From: Pseudomonas fluorescens
GTDB lineage: Bacteria; Pseudomonadota; Gammaproteobacteria; Pseudomonadales; Pseudomonadaceae
Assembly (NCBI GenBank): GCA_902825215.1
Contig: LR782234.1
Span: 2,232,001-2,296,000, forward strand
Direction: 5' to 3'
Length of the DNA stretch: 64,000 nucleotides
The position numbers and the translations under genes were made by a program. Position 1 is the first letter of the stretch, and each line of letters starts with the position of its first letter. Under the pieces are notes generated by a model, which saw only the letters and a list, made by a program, of their open reading frames with translations, was not told the origin of the DNA and made no database searches. Positions 45,270 to 54,998 of this stretch are shown piece after piece.

Positions 45270-46145
45270 ATGAATTGGGATGACGCACGAGTGTTTCTGG
45301 CGGTTTGCCGTGAGTCGACGCTGCGCGGCGCGGCGCGAGTACTGGGTGTGGATCAGGCGACTGTCGGGCGGCGTATCACGGCGCTGGAAAAGACCCTCAG
45401 TGCAACGCTGTTCCTGCGTACTTCCGACGGTTACGCATTGACTGCGGTCGGCGAAGCGGCGCTCAAGAGTGTGGAGAAAATGGAGCAGTCGGCGCTGGAT
45501 CTGCAGCGACAGATCGAGGGCCTGGATGATCGCCTGACCGGCACCGTGAGAGTCAGCACCACCGATTCGCTGGCCATCGATTTCCTGATTCCGGCCATGG
45601 CGCGCTTGCATGCCCAACATCCGGATGTGCGCGTGCAACTGGATGCGTCCACACAGATTCTCAGCCTGGCCAAGCGCGAAGCCGATATCGCCGTGCGCAA
45701 TACCCGGCCGGACAACCCCGACCTGATCGCCCGACGCATCGCCCGCTGGCCGGTGGGCCTGTTCGCTTCGCAAGCCTACATCGATGCCAATGGCTCACCG
45801 CAGCCAGACACGGCGTTCGAAGGTCATGATCTGGTGGTCTATCAACCGTATCTGCAAAGCAAGAAAGACCTGACGCTGGTCTCCGAACCGTTGAGTCGCG
45901 GGCGAATTGTCGCCAGCCTCAGCTCCAGTTTGCTGGTGCGCCGCTCGATTGCGGCGGGTCTGGGTGTAGGAGAAATCCCGGTATACATGGGCGAACGCGA
46001 TGGCCTGATCAGGTTGTGGCCACAACGCACGCGACCGCTGCCGTACGACGTGTGGCTGGTGACTCATGCGGATTTGCGCCACACGGCGCGGGTGAGGGCG
46101 GTAATCGAGCAGATAGTCGAAGCGTTTGCGCCGGAAAATCAATGA
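45270..46145 (+). CDS. LysR family transcriptional regulator
   Basis: A 291-residue regulator: winged helix-turn-helix at residues 1-60 (MNWDDARVFLAVCRESTLRGAARVLGVDQATVGRRITALE) and a LysR substrate-binding domain from about residue 90. The start at 45270 is chosen over upstream in-frame codons because MNWDD is the standard family start and GGGGAAAA precedes it. Divergent from the MFS gene. Confidence 0.92.
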   Translation: MNWDDARVFLAVCRESTLRGAARVLGVDQATVGRRITALEKTLSATLFLRTSDGYALTAVGEAALKSVEKMEQSALDLQRQIEGLDDRLTGTVRVSTTDSLAIDFLIPAMARLHAQHPDVRVQLDASTQILSLAKREADIAVRNTRPDNPDLIARRIARWPVGLFASQAYIDANGSPQPDTAFEGHDLVVYQPYLQSKKDLTLVSEPLSRGRIVASLSSSLLVRRSIAAGLGVGEIPVYMGERDGLIRLWPQRTRPLPYDVWLVTHADLRHTARVRAVIEQIVEAFAPENQ

Positions 46146-46326
46146 CCTCAAGGCTGCTTTGAGGAGGCTACGTGGGCTGACGAAAACGCCTACAAACCAG
46201 GCCGAATCGGCCGGCTTGTGAGCATCGGCTAACAGCTCTATCGTTTCCACAGTCCGGTGAGAGTCACAGGGCTCGCACTGAAACGATCGACCACGGAAGG
46301 TCTCGGTAACCGCCAAAGGTGACGAA

Positions 46327-46845
46327 GTGAAAGCCAGGGAATTGAGGCAATATTCAGACAGTGATCCATTCAACGACAGCCGGAACACGCACACCATGAG
46401 CAGCATAAGCCGCGAAGAATTCGATGCCAGGATCGAGACCATAGAAGCAAGAATGGATGCGCGGATGGAAGGCGTATCGATGCGTATCGATGCGTTTCTG
46501 GCGGCTCAGGCCGAGAGGGACAAGGCCAGCGCCCGAATTCATGCTGAAATGGACAAAGCCCAGTCAGAACGCGACAAGCGTTTCGAAATGATGTCTTCGG
46601 CGATCCAGAACATTGCACAGGAATCGAAAGAAGCCATCAGGCAAGCGAGCACGACGAAAGCCAATGTCTGGGCAGCGGCCGCCGTGCAGTTGGTGGGGCT
46701 GGTCGCCATCGTCGTCGGTGCCTGTTATGCCAATCAGGCCAACACCTACGCAGCGGTCCAGACGACGTTGGCGGCGATTCAGGCGGGCAAGGAGTTCACC
46801 GTGCCCATACCGCCGATGCTGCCGTGGAGCAAATCACCCGAATAA
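46327..46845 (+). CDS. Coiled-coil protein with one C-terminal membrane helix
   Basis: A 172-residue protein with a long charged coiled coil (about residues 27-105, FDARIETIEARMDARMEGV onward) and a single membrane helix at about 113-133 (VWAAAAVQLVGLVAIVVGACYA). The GTG start at 46327 has AGGTGA 4 bases upstream, and the first 24 residues look conserved in related Pseudomonas proteins, so it is preferred to the ATG at 46396. Function unknown. Confidence 0.7.
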   Translation: MKARELRQYSDSDPFNDSRNTHTMSSISREEFDARIETIEARMDARMEGVSMRIDAFLAAQAERDKASARIHAEMDKAQSERDKRFEMMSSAIQNIAQESKEAIRQASTTKANVWAAAAVQLVGLVAIVVGACYANQANTYAAVQTTLAAIQAGKEFTVPIPPMLPWSKSPE

Positions 46846-46846
46846 A

Positions 46847-46870
46847 AAACGGCCTTCATCGGAAGGCCGT
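46847..46870. terminator. Terminator between convergent genes
   Basis: A6, ACGGCCTTC, ATCG loop, GAAGGCCGT. The T6 tail is on the minus strand, so it best serves the pirin gene. Confidence 0.78.
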
Positions 46871-46895
46871 TCTCATAAGGTGCAGAAGCCCTGCG

Positions 46896-47618
46896 TCATG
46901 GCATCTGCGGCAATTCCTGCGGACGCAAGTCAAACACCAGCACCTCGGCATCGACACCGTTGCTCAAGGTCAGCAATTGTTCTTCGCGAACCCGCACACC
47001 ATCGCCTTCCTGCAATGGCTGGCCATTGAGTTCAACACTGCCGCGTGCAACATGCACATAAGCGTAGCGGTCGGACGGCAGTTTCAGCGTGGCGCTTTCT
47101 TCGCCGTCGAACAGTCCGGCGTACACTCGGGCGTCCTGGCGCACTTTCAGCGAGCCGTCCTTGCCGTCTGGCGAGATGATCAATTGCAGGCGACCGCGTT
47201 TTTTCTGCGCGGTGAAATGCTCCTGCTGATAGCGCGGTTTGGCGCCGCTGACTTCCGGCACGATCCAGATCTGCAGGAAATGCACAGGCTTGGTGGCCGA
47301 ATGGTTGAACTCGCTGTGCGCCACGCCGCTGCCGGCGCTCATCAGTTGCACGTCGCCCGGGCGGATGACCGAGCCGGTGCCCAGCGTGTCCTTGTGTTCC
47401 AGCGCACCTTCCAGCACGTAGGAAAAGATCTCCATGTCGCGGTGCGGGTGCTGGCCGAAACCTTTACCGGCGGCAACGCGGTCGTCATTGATCACCAGCA
47501 GGTCGGAGAAACCCTGTTCACGAGGGTTGCGGTAGCTGGCAAAGGAAAAGGTGTGAAACGACTTCAACCAGCCATGATTGGCGAGGCCACGATCGGAGGC
47601 TTTGCGAAGGGTCAGCAT
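46896..47618 (-). CDS. Pirin family protein (quercetin dioxygenase-like)
   Basis: A 240-residue bicupin like E. coli YhhW. The N-terminal cupin has the metal-binding set GFGQHPHRDMEIFSYVLEGALEH and GVAHSEFNH. The second cupin lacks most metal ligands. Family members may oxidise flavonols or act as redox-linked cofactors. It is divergent from the GlxA-type regulator gene with 214 bases between, so the two may be functionally linked. Confidence 0.88.
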   Translation of the reverse strand: MLTLRKASDRGLANHGWLKSFHTFSFASYRNPREQGFSDLLVINDDRVAAGKGFGQHPHRDMEIFSYVLEGALEHKDTLGTGSVIRPGDVQLMSAGSGVAHSEFNHSATKPVHFLQIWIVPEVSGAKPRYQQEHFTAQKKRGRLQLIISPDGKDGSLKVRQDARVYAGLFDGEESATLKLPSDRYAYVHVARGSVELNGQPLQEGDGVRVREEQLLTLSNGVDAEVLVFDLRPQELPQMP

Positions 47619-47832
47619 GATTAAAATCTCCTGGCGGGACGTGAATTCGTCCGAGTGAGGAGAAGGTTACTGTTAACCGTGCAATCCAATAAGTAGATGA
47701 AAATTGAAAGACTGTCCTGATCAGGTTGACAGTTGTGCGAGGCCGCTCACACAATTTTTCGCGCCTGAAAAGCCTCGCTTGGTCATAATGTCCAGCCTGT
47801 CTCATGTTCTCCGATTGAAGTGACGTGCTCCC

Positions 47833-48783
47833 ATGAAAACCGTGGCAATGGTGCTGTTTCCCGACTTTCTCCTGCTCGACATGGCCGGGCCGCTGGAGGT
47901 ATTTGCGGTTGCCAACCGCTACCTCAAACCCGACGCGCACTATCAATTGGTCACTCTGGGTACTGAGCCCGGCGCGTTGCGGGCATCCAACGGCGTGATG
48001 GTGCAGGCCGACCGGACAATCGACGAAGACACCGAGCGCTATGACCTGTTGCTCGTGCCCGGCGGCCCCGGCGCCTACAACCAGCAGTTTCCTGCCTTGT
48101 TCGCCTGGCTCAAGGGCGCCGTGCAGCGGGCCGAGTATTACGGTTCGATTTGCACTGGCGCTTTTGTGTTGGGGCATGCCGGTCTGCTTGACGGCTTTCA
48201 AGTCACCACTCACTGGAATTACACCGAGCGACTGATCCGGGCGTTTCCCAAGGCCGATGTCGCCACCGATCAGATCTATATCGAAGATCGCAACCTGATC
48301 ACATCGGGCGGTGTCACCGCAGGTATCGATATGGCGCTGGCCGTGGTGGCCCGCGATCACGGCAAGAAGCTCGCCCAGGATGTGGCCAAAGTTCTACTGG
48401 TGGTGATGAAGCGGCAGGGCGGGCAGGCGCAGTTCAGCCCATTGATGGCGGCCGTGGCGCCGCAGGAAACGCCGATCACTCGTGCGCAGAGCTACGTACT
48501 GGAGCATCTCGACGAAGCGTTTACGGTCGAACGCATGGCCGCCATCGCCAATATGAGCGCGCGCCACTTTGCCCGGGTGTTCGCCCGGGAAATCAACATG
48601 ACGCCGATGGAGTTTCTGCAAAGCGCCCGCGTCGACTGTGCACGAAATCTTTTGGAAACCAGTGAGTTACCGCTCAAGACCGTGGCCTACAAAAGCGGCT
48701 TCGGCAGCGTTCGGCACATGCGGTCGCTGTTCGCTGAAAAGCTCGGCCTGACCCCGGCGCAATACCGCGAACAGTTCAGCTAG
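47833..48783 (+). CDS. GlxA family transcriptional regulator (DJ-1/PfpI plus AraC)
   Basis: A 316-residue regulator with an N-terminal DJ-1/PfpI amidotransferase-like domain (MVLFPDFLLLDMAGPLEVF; nucleophile-elbow Cys in GSICTGAFVLGHAGLLDG) and a C-terminal AraC helix-turn-helix pair (about residues 220-312). Family relatives control arginine, carnitine and glycine-betaine catabolism; the target here is unknown. It is divergent from the pirin gene. Confidence 0.9.
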   Translation: MKTVAMVLFPDFLLLDMAGPLEVFAVANRYLKPDAHYQLVTLGTEPGALRASNGVMVQADRTIDEDTERYDLLLVPGGPGAYNQQFPALFAWLKGAVQRAEYYGSICTGAFVLGHAGLLDGFQVTTHWNYTERLIRAFPKADVATDQIYIEDRNLITSGGVTAGIDMALAVVARDHGKKLAQDVAKVLLVVMKRQGGQAQFSPLMAAVAPQETPITRAQSYVLEHLDEAFTVERMAAIANMSARHFARVFAREINMTPMEFLQSARVDCARNLLETSELPLKTVAYKSGFGSVRHMRSLFAEKLGLTPAQYREQFS

Positions 48784-48873
48784 AGCGTTTCTGTCCGTCT
48801 GGCGCTTCGGTATGTCCGTATTGCGCCCCGTGTCGCCGTTGTCGCGTCATCGAACACTGCCAAGATGGTTGGC

Positions 48874-50331
48874 ATGAACAGCCTCGATGGTTTCAACCCG
48901 GTGTCAGTGCTGCGTTTCGGCCCTTACACCTTACATGTGCGACAACGACTGATCCTCAAAGGGGATCAGCCAGTGCGCGTGGGCAGTCGCGCGCTGGACA
49001 TTTTGCAGGTGCTGGTCGAGCGCGCCGGTCGGGTGGTCACCAAAGAACAATTGATCGCCCAGGTGTGGCCGACCTCGGTGGTCGAGGAAATCAACCTGCG
49101 CGTACACATCGCGGCACTGCGGCGCGCCTTGGGAGACGGTGGCAACGGTCAACGTTACATCGTCAACGTGCCGCAATGCGGCTACAGCTTTATCGCCCCG
49201 GTGCATCGCGACAGTGCAGCACCCCAGCCCCCCGCCAATCCGCCACCGCCACTGCACAACCTGCCTGCGCGGCTGATCCCGGTGATCGGCCGTGATGCGC
49301 TGGTAGGCAGTCTGATGCGGCTCATGCCAGCGTGTCGCCTGCTGACCATTACCGGCCCGACCGGCGTGGGCAAGTCCACCGTGGCCCTGCGGGTAGCGGA
49401 ACTGTTGGTGCAGTATTTTCGCCATGGCGTCTGGTATGTCGATCTAGCGCAGGTCAGCGACAACAGCTCATTGCTGGAGCATTGCCTGCATCGGCTCGAC
49501 AGCGATCTGGCCGGGCTGTGCGAACGGCATGCCTTGCTGGTGCTCGACAACGCTGAGCATCAGCACGCAGCCTGCAAGGCGTTGATCGAAAGCCTGTCTG
49601 GCGCGGCGCCACGTGTGTCCATTCTGGTTACCAGCCGTGAGCCCTTGCAGGTCAGCGGTGAAGTGCTCAAGCAATTGCCACCCTTGAGCATGCCAAAGCC
49701 TGTGGCGGTCGATGATGTCGCCGAGGCCATGGGCTGTCCGGCGGTGCAGTTGTTCGTCAGTCGCGCGCGGGCGCGCCAGCATGATTTCCAGTTGCGTACT
49801 CAGGATGTGCAACCGCTGCGCGAAATTTGCCGGCAACTCGACGGTTTGCCACTGGCGATCGAACTGGCGGTGGCACAGATCGATGCGCTGGGCCTGGTCG
49901 GGTTGCAGGCGCATGTGGCCAACGGCTTGCAAGTGCTCAGCCACGGCCGGCGCACCGCCGTGCCACGCCACCAGTCGATGCAGGCTGCGCTGGATTGCAG
50001 TTATCGGCGGTTGAGTGAGTCGGAGCAGCGCGTATTGCAGCGCTTGTCGGTGTTCAAGATGCCTTTCACATTGGAAGCGGCCCTGGCGGTGGTCAGTTGC
50101 ACGCAACTGGCCTCGTTGCGCCTGGCCGCCATCATCAGAAATCTGGCGCACAAATCGCTGTTGATGGAGGAGGGCAGCGGCAGCGCTTGCCGCTACCGAA
50201 TGCTCAACACCACTCGACGTTATGCTCGCGAGCAGCTTGAGCGCAGCGGGGAAGAGGTCGAACTTGAACGCCGGTATGCGCGCTACTTTGATCAGTTACG
50301 CCGCGTCTCAGGCGTGCGTGTCTTCACTTAA
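48874..50331 (+). CDS. Short winged-helix / STAND-type ATPase regulator
   Basis: About 485 residues: OmpR-type winged-helix DNA-binding domain (FGPYTLHVRQRLILKG to GYSFIAPV, about 14-108), then an NTPase with Walker A GPTGVGKST and Walker B LLVLDNAEH. It aligns along its length with the first half of the 951-residue gene facing it, but stops about 20 residues past the ATPase, without the helical-repeat C-terminal half. Its last codons overlap that gene antisense by 24 bases. ATG at 48874; one at 48865 is possible. Either a natural short form or a truncated paralogue. Confidence 0.82.
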   Translation: MNSLDGFNPVSVLRFGPYTLHVRQRLILKGDQPVRVGSRALDILQVLVERAGRVVTKEQLIAQVWPTSVVEEINLRVHIAALRRALGDGGNGQRYIVNVPQCGYSFIAPVHRDSAAPQPPANPPPPLHNLPARLIPVIGRDALVGSLMRLMPACRLLTITGPTGVGKSTVALRVAELLVQYFRHGVWYVDLAQVSDNSSLLEHCLHRLDSDLAGLCERHALLVLDNAEHQHAACKALIESLSGAAPRVSILVTSREPLQVSGEVLKQLPPLSMPKPVAVDDVAEAMGCPAVQLFVSRARARQHDFQLRTQDVQPLREICRQLDGLPLAIELAVAQIDALGLVGLQAHVANGLQVLSHGRRTAVPRHQSMQAALDCSYRRLSESEQRVLQRLSVFKMPFTLEAALAVVSCTQLASLRLAAIIRNLAHKSLLMEEGSGSACRYRMLNTTRRYAREQLERSGEEVELERRYARYFDQLRRVSGVRVFT

Positions 50332-53163
50332 GGCCTCGACCAACCCGCACGCTTTACGCAGATCCGGGGTCGCGTGGCCTTCGCTGAACCGCTCGAGGAC
50401 AGGACGCAGCAGATTCAGTGCTTGGTGACCGCGCGACTGGCGTTGCCAGAGTTGCGCCAGTGATGTGGCGCTGCGCAGTTCCCAGGCGAGGGCGCCCTGG
50501 GCGCGGGCGGTGGTCAGGGCTTGTTGCAGAAGATGTTCGGCTTGCTTGATATTGGTGCTGTCTGACAGGACGCCATCGCTGGCAAGCCAGCTCCCACAGG
50601 GATCTGAGGCGTTTCCGGAATCCTGCATTAGCAACGCCTGCGCCTGAGCGCGCAAAATCTCCGCCGTGCTCCATCCCGCCTCGCCACTCAATGCCCGCTG
50701 CAGCAACGCATCATCGACGAAACGCGGATCCAGGGTGACCATCATTTCACCGATCAACCCGCCGCTCTCCGCCGGCCGCTGGACGATGACGTCTGCATCA
50801 ATCACCTGCGCGTAATGCCGACCCCAATGATTGAACAACAGCACCGAATGCTTCTGCGATTGCTCCAGCAGCAGGCGCAACAGCATGCGGGCGTTTTGTT
50901 GATCTCCGTTGTAATGAGCGATCGGGCAACTGGCCAAGGCCAGGGTGTAACAGATCGAGGTGCCATGGTCGATCTGTACGGCGATATCCAGGGCTTGCCG
51001 CGCGGCACGCCATGCCTGCTCGGGCAGACCTTGCATCCACAAGACTCGCGCCAGCACCGTCAACGAGGCCACGCTCTGGTCGTATTGCACGCCAAAGCCA
51101 TGAGTGAAACGGTTGACGTTGCCGCTGTGGGCCATGCGCTGCAAGACCTGCTCGGCATGTGCGCGCGCCTGCGTCTGGTCGCCGGCATAATGCAGCGCCA
51201 GCACGCGCAAGCGGTGCGTGCTCAGTGACAGCAATGGATCGCCGTGCAGGCCGAGGCGGTCGAACTGCTCGCTCTGCGCCAGCGCGAGGCGGTAATGCCC
51301 GCAACTGAGGTTGACCGCCATGTGCCCAGACACCGCACGCAACTGGCCAGCAACATCGTTGTGCGCCTGCGCCAGTTGCTGCGCCTGGGCAAAGGCGTCG
51401 ATGGTTTCGGCGGTGCCGCCCCAGGTGTGGTAGCAGGCACTGCCCAAGGCCAGTTTCAGCGTGATATGCAGCCGTGGGCAGGGCTCGTTCCGTTCATCGA
51501 ACAGGCTTAGCGCCCGGCGCACATAGCCGCCATATTCCTTGAGCAGCGACAACTCTTGCCACAACGGCGCCGAGGCCGCCGCCAGACGAATTCCCAAACC
51601 CCCGGAGCCGACCCCGTGCAGGCTCCACTCCAGCGCCGCGCGCAAATCTTCGAGCCCACGGGCGTAGCGTTCGATCCACAGCGCCGTCGGGGTATGTTCC
51701 CATTCGCTTTTCGCTTGCTGCATCAGCGCCAGGCAGCGCTCGGCGTGACGGTCACGGGTGTCATCGAATTCAGCGGCCTGTTCGAGTTTTTCCAGCGCAT
51801 AGCGGCGGGTCGTGTCGAGCAGGCGATAGAACACCTGTTCATCGCCGACCTCGACGCTGAGCAAGGATTTGGCCACCAATTGGGTGATCGAGACGAACAC
51901 CACGCTGGGGTCGATCTGCTCACCGACGATCACGGCCGCCGCCGACTCCAGGGTAAACCCGCCGCGAAAAACCGCCAGACGCCGCAGGCAGGTCTGCTCG
52001 CAACGCTCCAGCAGATTGAAACTCCAGTCCAGCGTAGCGCGCAGTGTGAGGTGGCGTTCATGGCTGCTCTGTCGGCCTTTGCCCAACGCCGGCAGGCGAC
52101 CCTGCAACTGTCCGAGCAGGCCGTCGAGACCAAGCTCGGGGACCTGCGCGGCGGCCAGTTCCAGCGCCAATGGCATACCGTCCAGCCGGTGGCAGATTTC
52201 GATCACCTGCGGCAGTTGGGTATCGCTCGGCTCGAAACTTTCCTGGGCGGCTGTGGCTCGCTCGATGAACAGTTGCAGCGCCGAAAATTCGAGTATCTGT
52301 CCACGACTCAGCATCGTACTCATCGACGGGTAGGCGAGGGCATCCAGACGCTGAACATATTCCCCTTCAGCCCGCAGGCTTTCGCGGCTGGTGGCGAGGA
52401 TGTGTACTTTGGGCGCGCCGCGCAGAATGCTTTCGCTGAGGGTCGCGACGGCATCGATCAGGTGTTCACAGTTGTCGAGCAGCAACAGCATCTGCCGCTG
52501 TTGCAGGGCATTGATCAGTGCTGTCAGCGAGTCACCTTCAGGCAGCACCAGATCAAGCAGAGCGGCGAGGTGCGAGCCGATCAGCGCGGGATCGTTGAGC
52601 GGCGCCAGATCCACCAGGCGAATACCGTCGCGGTAAAAGCCGATCAGTTGTTCAGCGACGCGCAGCGCCACGGTGGTTTTGCCGATCCCGCCAGGGCCGA
52701 CCAGCGTGATGCAGCGTCGGCGCGGCAGCTCATTCATCAGGCTGTCGACCAATGGCTGGCGGCCGATCATGCGTGTGCGCCGCAAGGGCAGATTGTGGCG
52801 ACCGCCGGCATCGTCCAAAGGACGCTCCTCCATGGAATGCAGCAGGATCGGCGCGACAAAACTGTAGCCTCGCTGCGCCACCGTGACGATGTAACGCTGC
52901 CCGGCCTGACCGTCACCGAGCGCCTTGCGCAATGCCGCCATGTGCACACGCAAATTGATTTCTTCGACCACACTGTCCGGCCAGACCCCGGCCATCAGTT
53001 CCTGCTTGCTCACCACTTCGCCAGCCTGCGCCAGCAGAATCAGCAGAATATCCATCGCCCGTCGGCCCAGACGCAGCGGTTGCTCGCCTTCGAATACGCG
53101 GCGTTTTCCGGGATGAATCCGATAGGGGCCAAAACCGATGGCCTGATTCGGGGGAAGACTCAA
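50308..53163 (-). CDS. Long winged-helix / STAND ATPase / helical-repeat regulator
   Basis: A 951-residue signal-transduction protein: winged helix (IGFGPYRIHPGKRRVFEGEQ to GYSFVAPI, about 9-100), NTPase with Walker A GPGGIGKTT and Walker B LLLLDNCEH, then TPR-like helical repeats from about 480 to the end. Such proteins are ligand-triggered transcription regulators of the MalT/LuxR-like class. Residues about 847-870 (SGNASDPCGSWLASDGVLSD) are encoded by a REP-type sequence, so this part is probably a late insertion. Convergent with its short paralogue. Confidence 0.88.
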   Translation of the reverse strand: MSLPPNQAIGFGPYRIHPGKRRVFEGEQPLRLGRRAMDILLILLAQAGEVVSKQELMAGVWPDSVVEEINLRVHMAALRKALGDGQAGQRYIVTVAQRGYSFVAPILLHSMEERPLDDAGGRHNLPLRRTRMIGRQPLVDSLMNELPRRRCITLVGPGGIGKTTVALRVAEQLIGFYRDGIRLVDLAPLNDPALIGSHLAALLDLVLPEGDSLTALINALQQRQMLLLLDNCEHLIDAVATLSESILRGAPKVHILATSRESLRAEGEYVQRLDALAYPSMSTMLSRGQILEFSALQLFIERATAAQESFEPSDTQLPQVIEICHRLDGMPLALELAAAQVPELGLDGLLGQLQGRLPALGKGRQSSHERHLTLRATLDWSFNLLERCEQTCLRRLAVFRGGFTLESAAAVIVGEQIDPSVVFVSITQLVAKSLLSVEVGDEQVFYRLLDTTRRYALEKLEQAAEFDDTRDRHAERCLALMQQAKSEWEHTPTALWIERYARGLEDLRAALEWSLHGVGSGGLGIRLAAASAPLWQELSLLKEYGGYVRRALSLFDERNEPCPRLHITLKLALGSACYHTWGGTAETIDAFAQAQQLAQAHNDVAGQLRAVSGHMAVNLSCGHYRLALAQSEQFDRLGLHGDPLLSLSTHRLRVLALHYAGDQTQARAHAEQVLQRMAHSGNVNRFTHGFGVQYDQSVASLTVLARVLWMQGLPEQAWRAARQALDIAVQIDHGTSICYTLALASCPIAHYNGDQQNARMLLRLLLEQSQKHSVLLFNHWGRHYAQVIDADVIVQRPAESGGLIGEMMVTLDPRFVDDALLQRALSGEAGWSTAEILRAQAQALLMQDSGNASDPCGSWLASDGVLSDSTNIKQAEHLLQQALTTARAQGALAWELRSATSLAQLWQRQSRGHQALNLLRPVLERFSEGHATPDLRKACGLVEALSEDTHA
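50572..50602. repeat. REP sequence inside a coding region
   Basis: GCCATCGCTGGCAAGCCAGC followed by TCCCACAGGGA has the Pseudomonas REP layout (short palindrome CTGGCAAGCCAG, then the GCTCCCACAGG tail). It lies in frame within the 951-residue regulator gene without a stop in that frame. Confidence 0.75.
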
Positions 53164-53287
53164 CAGTTCACTCCTGCGGCGCTGCGACGGACGGTACCGA
53201 ACAATCGCACGCGCAGGCGCGGGCTCTCTGGTTCGGGTGTCCGGGCATGATCCTCAGGTTCGTGCATCGGTGCAACGGTCGTCTCAG

Positions 53288-53719
53288 TCAAAGTACGCCG
53301 GGCTGTAAGCGCAGAGGCCGCGGTTCACGCATGATCTGGCAGCGCCAGGCGAACGGATTGATGCCTTCGCTGCGGGTGAACATGTGACAGAAATGCGCCT
53401 GATCGCAAAAGCCGCATTCCAGACTGATGTGGGTCAGGCTCAGATCGGTGTGCTGGATCAGCAATTTCGCGCGGGCGATGCGCTGGGTACGAATCCAGTC
53501 CTGCGGCGAGAGCCCCGTACTGCACTTGAAGGCACGGGAGAAATGGCTGCGCGACAGTGAGCAGGCGCGGGCCAGTTCGGCCACTTCCAGGCTGTCACCG
53601 AGGCGTTCGAGGATCAGCTGTTTGACCAGCCGTTCGCGTTGCGGACTGAGCCCGCCGATAGCGGGCGAATCCGATTGGCGGGCAGGGGCGAGGGCGACGG
53701 TGGGTTGCAATTGAGCCAT
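53288..53719 (-). CDS. Small AraC family transcriptional regulator
   Basis: A 143-residue protein made almost only of the AraC DNA-binding domain. First helix-turn-helix ELARACSLSRSHFSRAFK (about 55-72), second SLTHISLECGFCDQAHFCHMF (about 100-120), ending in a typical PFAWR motif. There is no sensing domain, as in MarA/SoxS-like regulators. A GTG start at 53749 would add 10 residues. It is divergent from the metallo-hydrolase gene, its likely target. Confidence 0.82.
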   Translation of the reverse strand: MAQLQPTVALAPARQSDSPAIGGLSPQRERLVKQLILERLGDSLEVAELARACSLSRSHFSRAFKCSTGLSPQDWIRTQRIARAKLLIQHTDLSLTHISLECGFCDQAHFCHMFTRSEGINPFAWRCQIMREPRPLRLQPGVL

Positions 53720-53966
53720 GGCCAAGGTCCGTGTCGATGGGGAATGCACGAAAGGCGCATCCCGTCAGGTCAAAAAACAACGCTGTGCGAGTGACGGCAT
53801 TGTTCAGCGCGGGCGCCAGGCTGACGAGTTAATCGTTGTTAATTGCCGCGCATGGACTGGAACTCAGCACATGCTTGCAAGTCTGTGCCGGTCCTTTGCG
53901 CGACGATCAGGACCAGCGAGGCGAACCGAGAGGGGCGCCGCAATCGGGCAGGTTCAGGAGCGTTTG

Positions 53967-54950
53967 ATGAAAAGCATGTTCAAAGCCGCGACAACGTTAA
54001 CGACCGCACTGGCGATGTCCTGCGCGATGGCGCAAGCGCCACAAGTGGGCACGCAGGCGCCGGGGTATTTCCGCCTGGCGGTGGGGGACTACGAAGTCAC
54101 GGCGTTGTTCGACGGCTACAACGACTTGTCGCCCAAGCTGCTGCAAGGCATGAGTCAGAGCCAGATTCGTGCGCTGCTGGCGCGCCGTTCGATTGAAACG
54201 CCGGGCGTGCAGACCGCGTTCAACGCCTTTCTGGTCAATACCGGCAAGCAACTGATTCTGGTCGACAGCGGCGCCGGCCAATGCATTGGCGCCACCGCTG
54301 GCCAGCTGCTGAGCAACCTGCAGGCGGCCGGCTACAAGCCGGAGCAGGTCGATACGATTCTGCTGACGCACCTGCACCTGGATCACGTCTGCGGTCTGGT
54401 CGACGGGCAACAGCAGGCATTGTTCAACAACGCCACGGTGTACGCGGCCAAGGCTGAAGCCGATTACTGGCTCGATCCTGCCGCACTGGCCAAGGCCCCG
54501 GCCGGCGCCAAGGCGTTCTTCAAGATTGCCCAGCAATCCACCGCCGCTTACGTTGCCGCCGGACGTTTCAAGACCTTCAGCGCAGGCGAGTCGCCGCTGC
54601 CGGGCGTGGTCGAAGCGACGCTCGAAGCCGGGCATACGCCGGGCAGCACCACTTATCGTTTCACCTCGCAGAAGCAGAGCATCGTGTTCATGGGCGATCT
54701 GGTGCACAACCTCGCGGTGCAATTCCTGCATCCGGAAGTGTCAATCGGCTTCGACGTCAACAGCCAGCAGGCGATCAATAGCCGGCAGGCCGTGTTCAGC
54801 GCGGCGGCGGCGAGCAAGACGTGGGTCACCGCTGCGCATCTGCCATTCCCGGGGATCGGCCACATCACTGCCGAAGGCAAACATTTCCAGTGGGTGCCGG
54901 TGGAGTACGGCCCTTACAAACGCGCGGCCAAAGTGCCGTTGATCGAGTAA
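53967..54950 (+). CDS. Exported metallo-beta-lactamase-fold hydrolase
   Basis: A 327-residue MBL-fold protein with signal peptide (about 22 residues, ending AMA). Zinc-binding motif HLHLDH with further ligands in EAGHTPGSTTYRF, GDLVHN and AAHLPFPGIGH. The HxHxDH pattern and spacing resemble AHL-lactonase-like members, but the export signal points to a periplasmic or extracellular substrate. The ATG at 53967 follows CAGGAG; an upstream open frame is not used. Flanked by AraC- and LysR-type regulators. Confidence 0.85.
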   Translation: MKSMFKAATTLTTALAMSCAMAQAPQVGTQAPGYFRLAVGDYEVTALFDGYNDLSPKLLQGMSQSQIRALLARRSIETPGVQTAFNAFLVNTGKQLILVDSGAGQCIGATAGQLLSNLQAAGYKPEQVDTILLTHLHLDHVCGLVDGQQQALFNNATVYAAKAEADYWLDPAALAKAPAGAKAFFKIAQQSTAAYVAAGRFKTFSAGESPLPGVVEATLEAGHTPGSTTYRFTSQKQSIVFMGDLVHNLAVQFLHPEVSIGFDVNSQQAINSRQAVFSAAAASKTWVTAAHLPFPGIGHITAEGKHFQWVPVEYGPYKRAAKVPLIE

Positions 54951-54998
54951 AGTGCGTAGCGCCGATCCGCTTGAACGGCTGACATTGATAAGGACGAC

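Noticed and set aside
51556..53250. Plus-strand frame of 564 codons antisense to the 951-residue regulator
   Set aside because: Shadow frame with no recognisable domain; sense strand has winged helix and Walker motifs.
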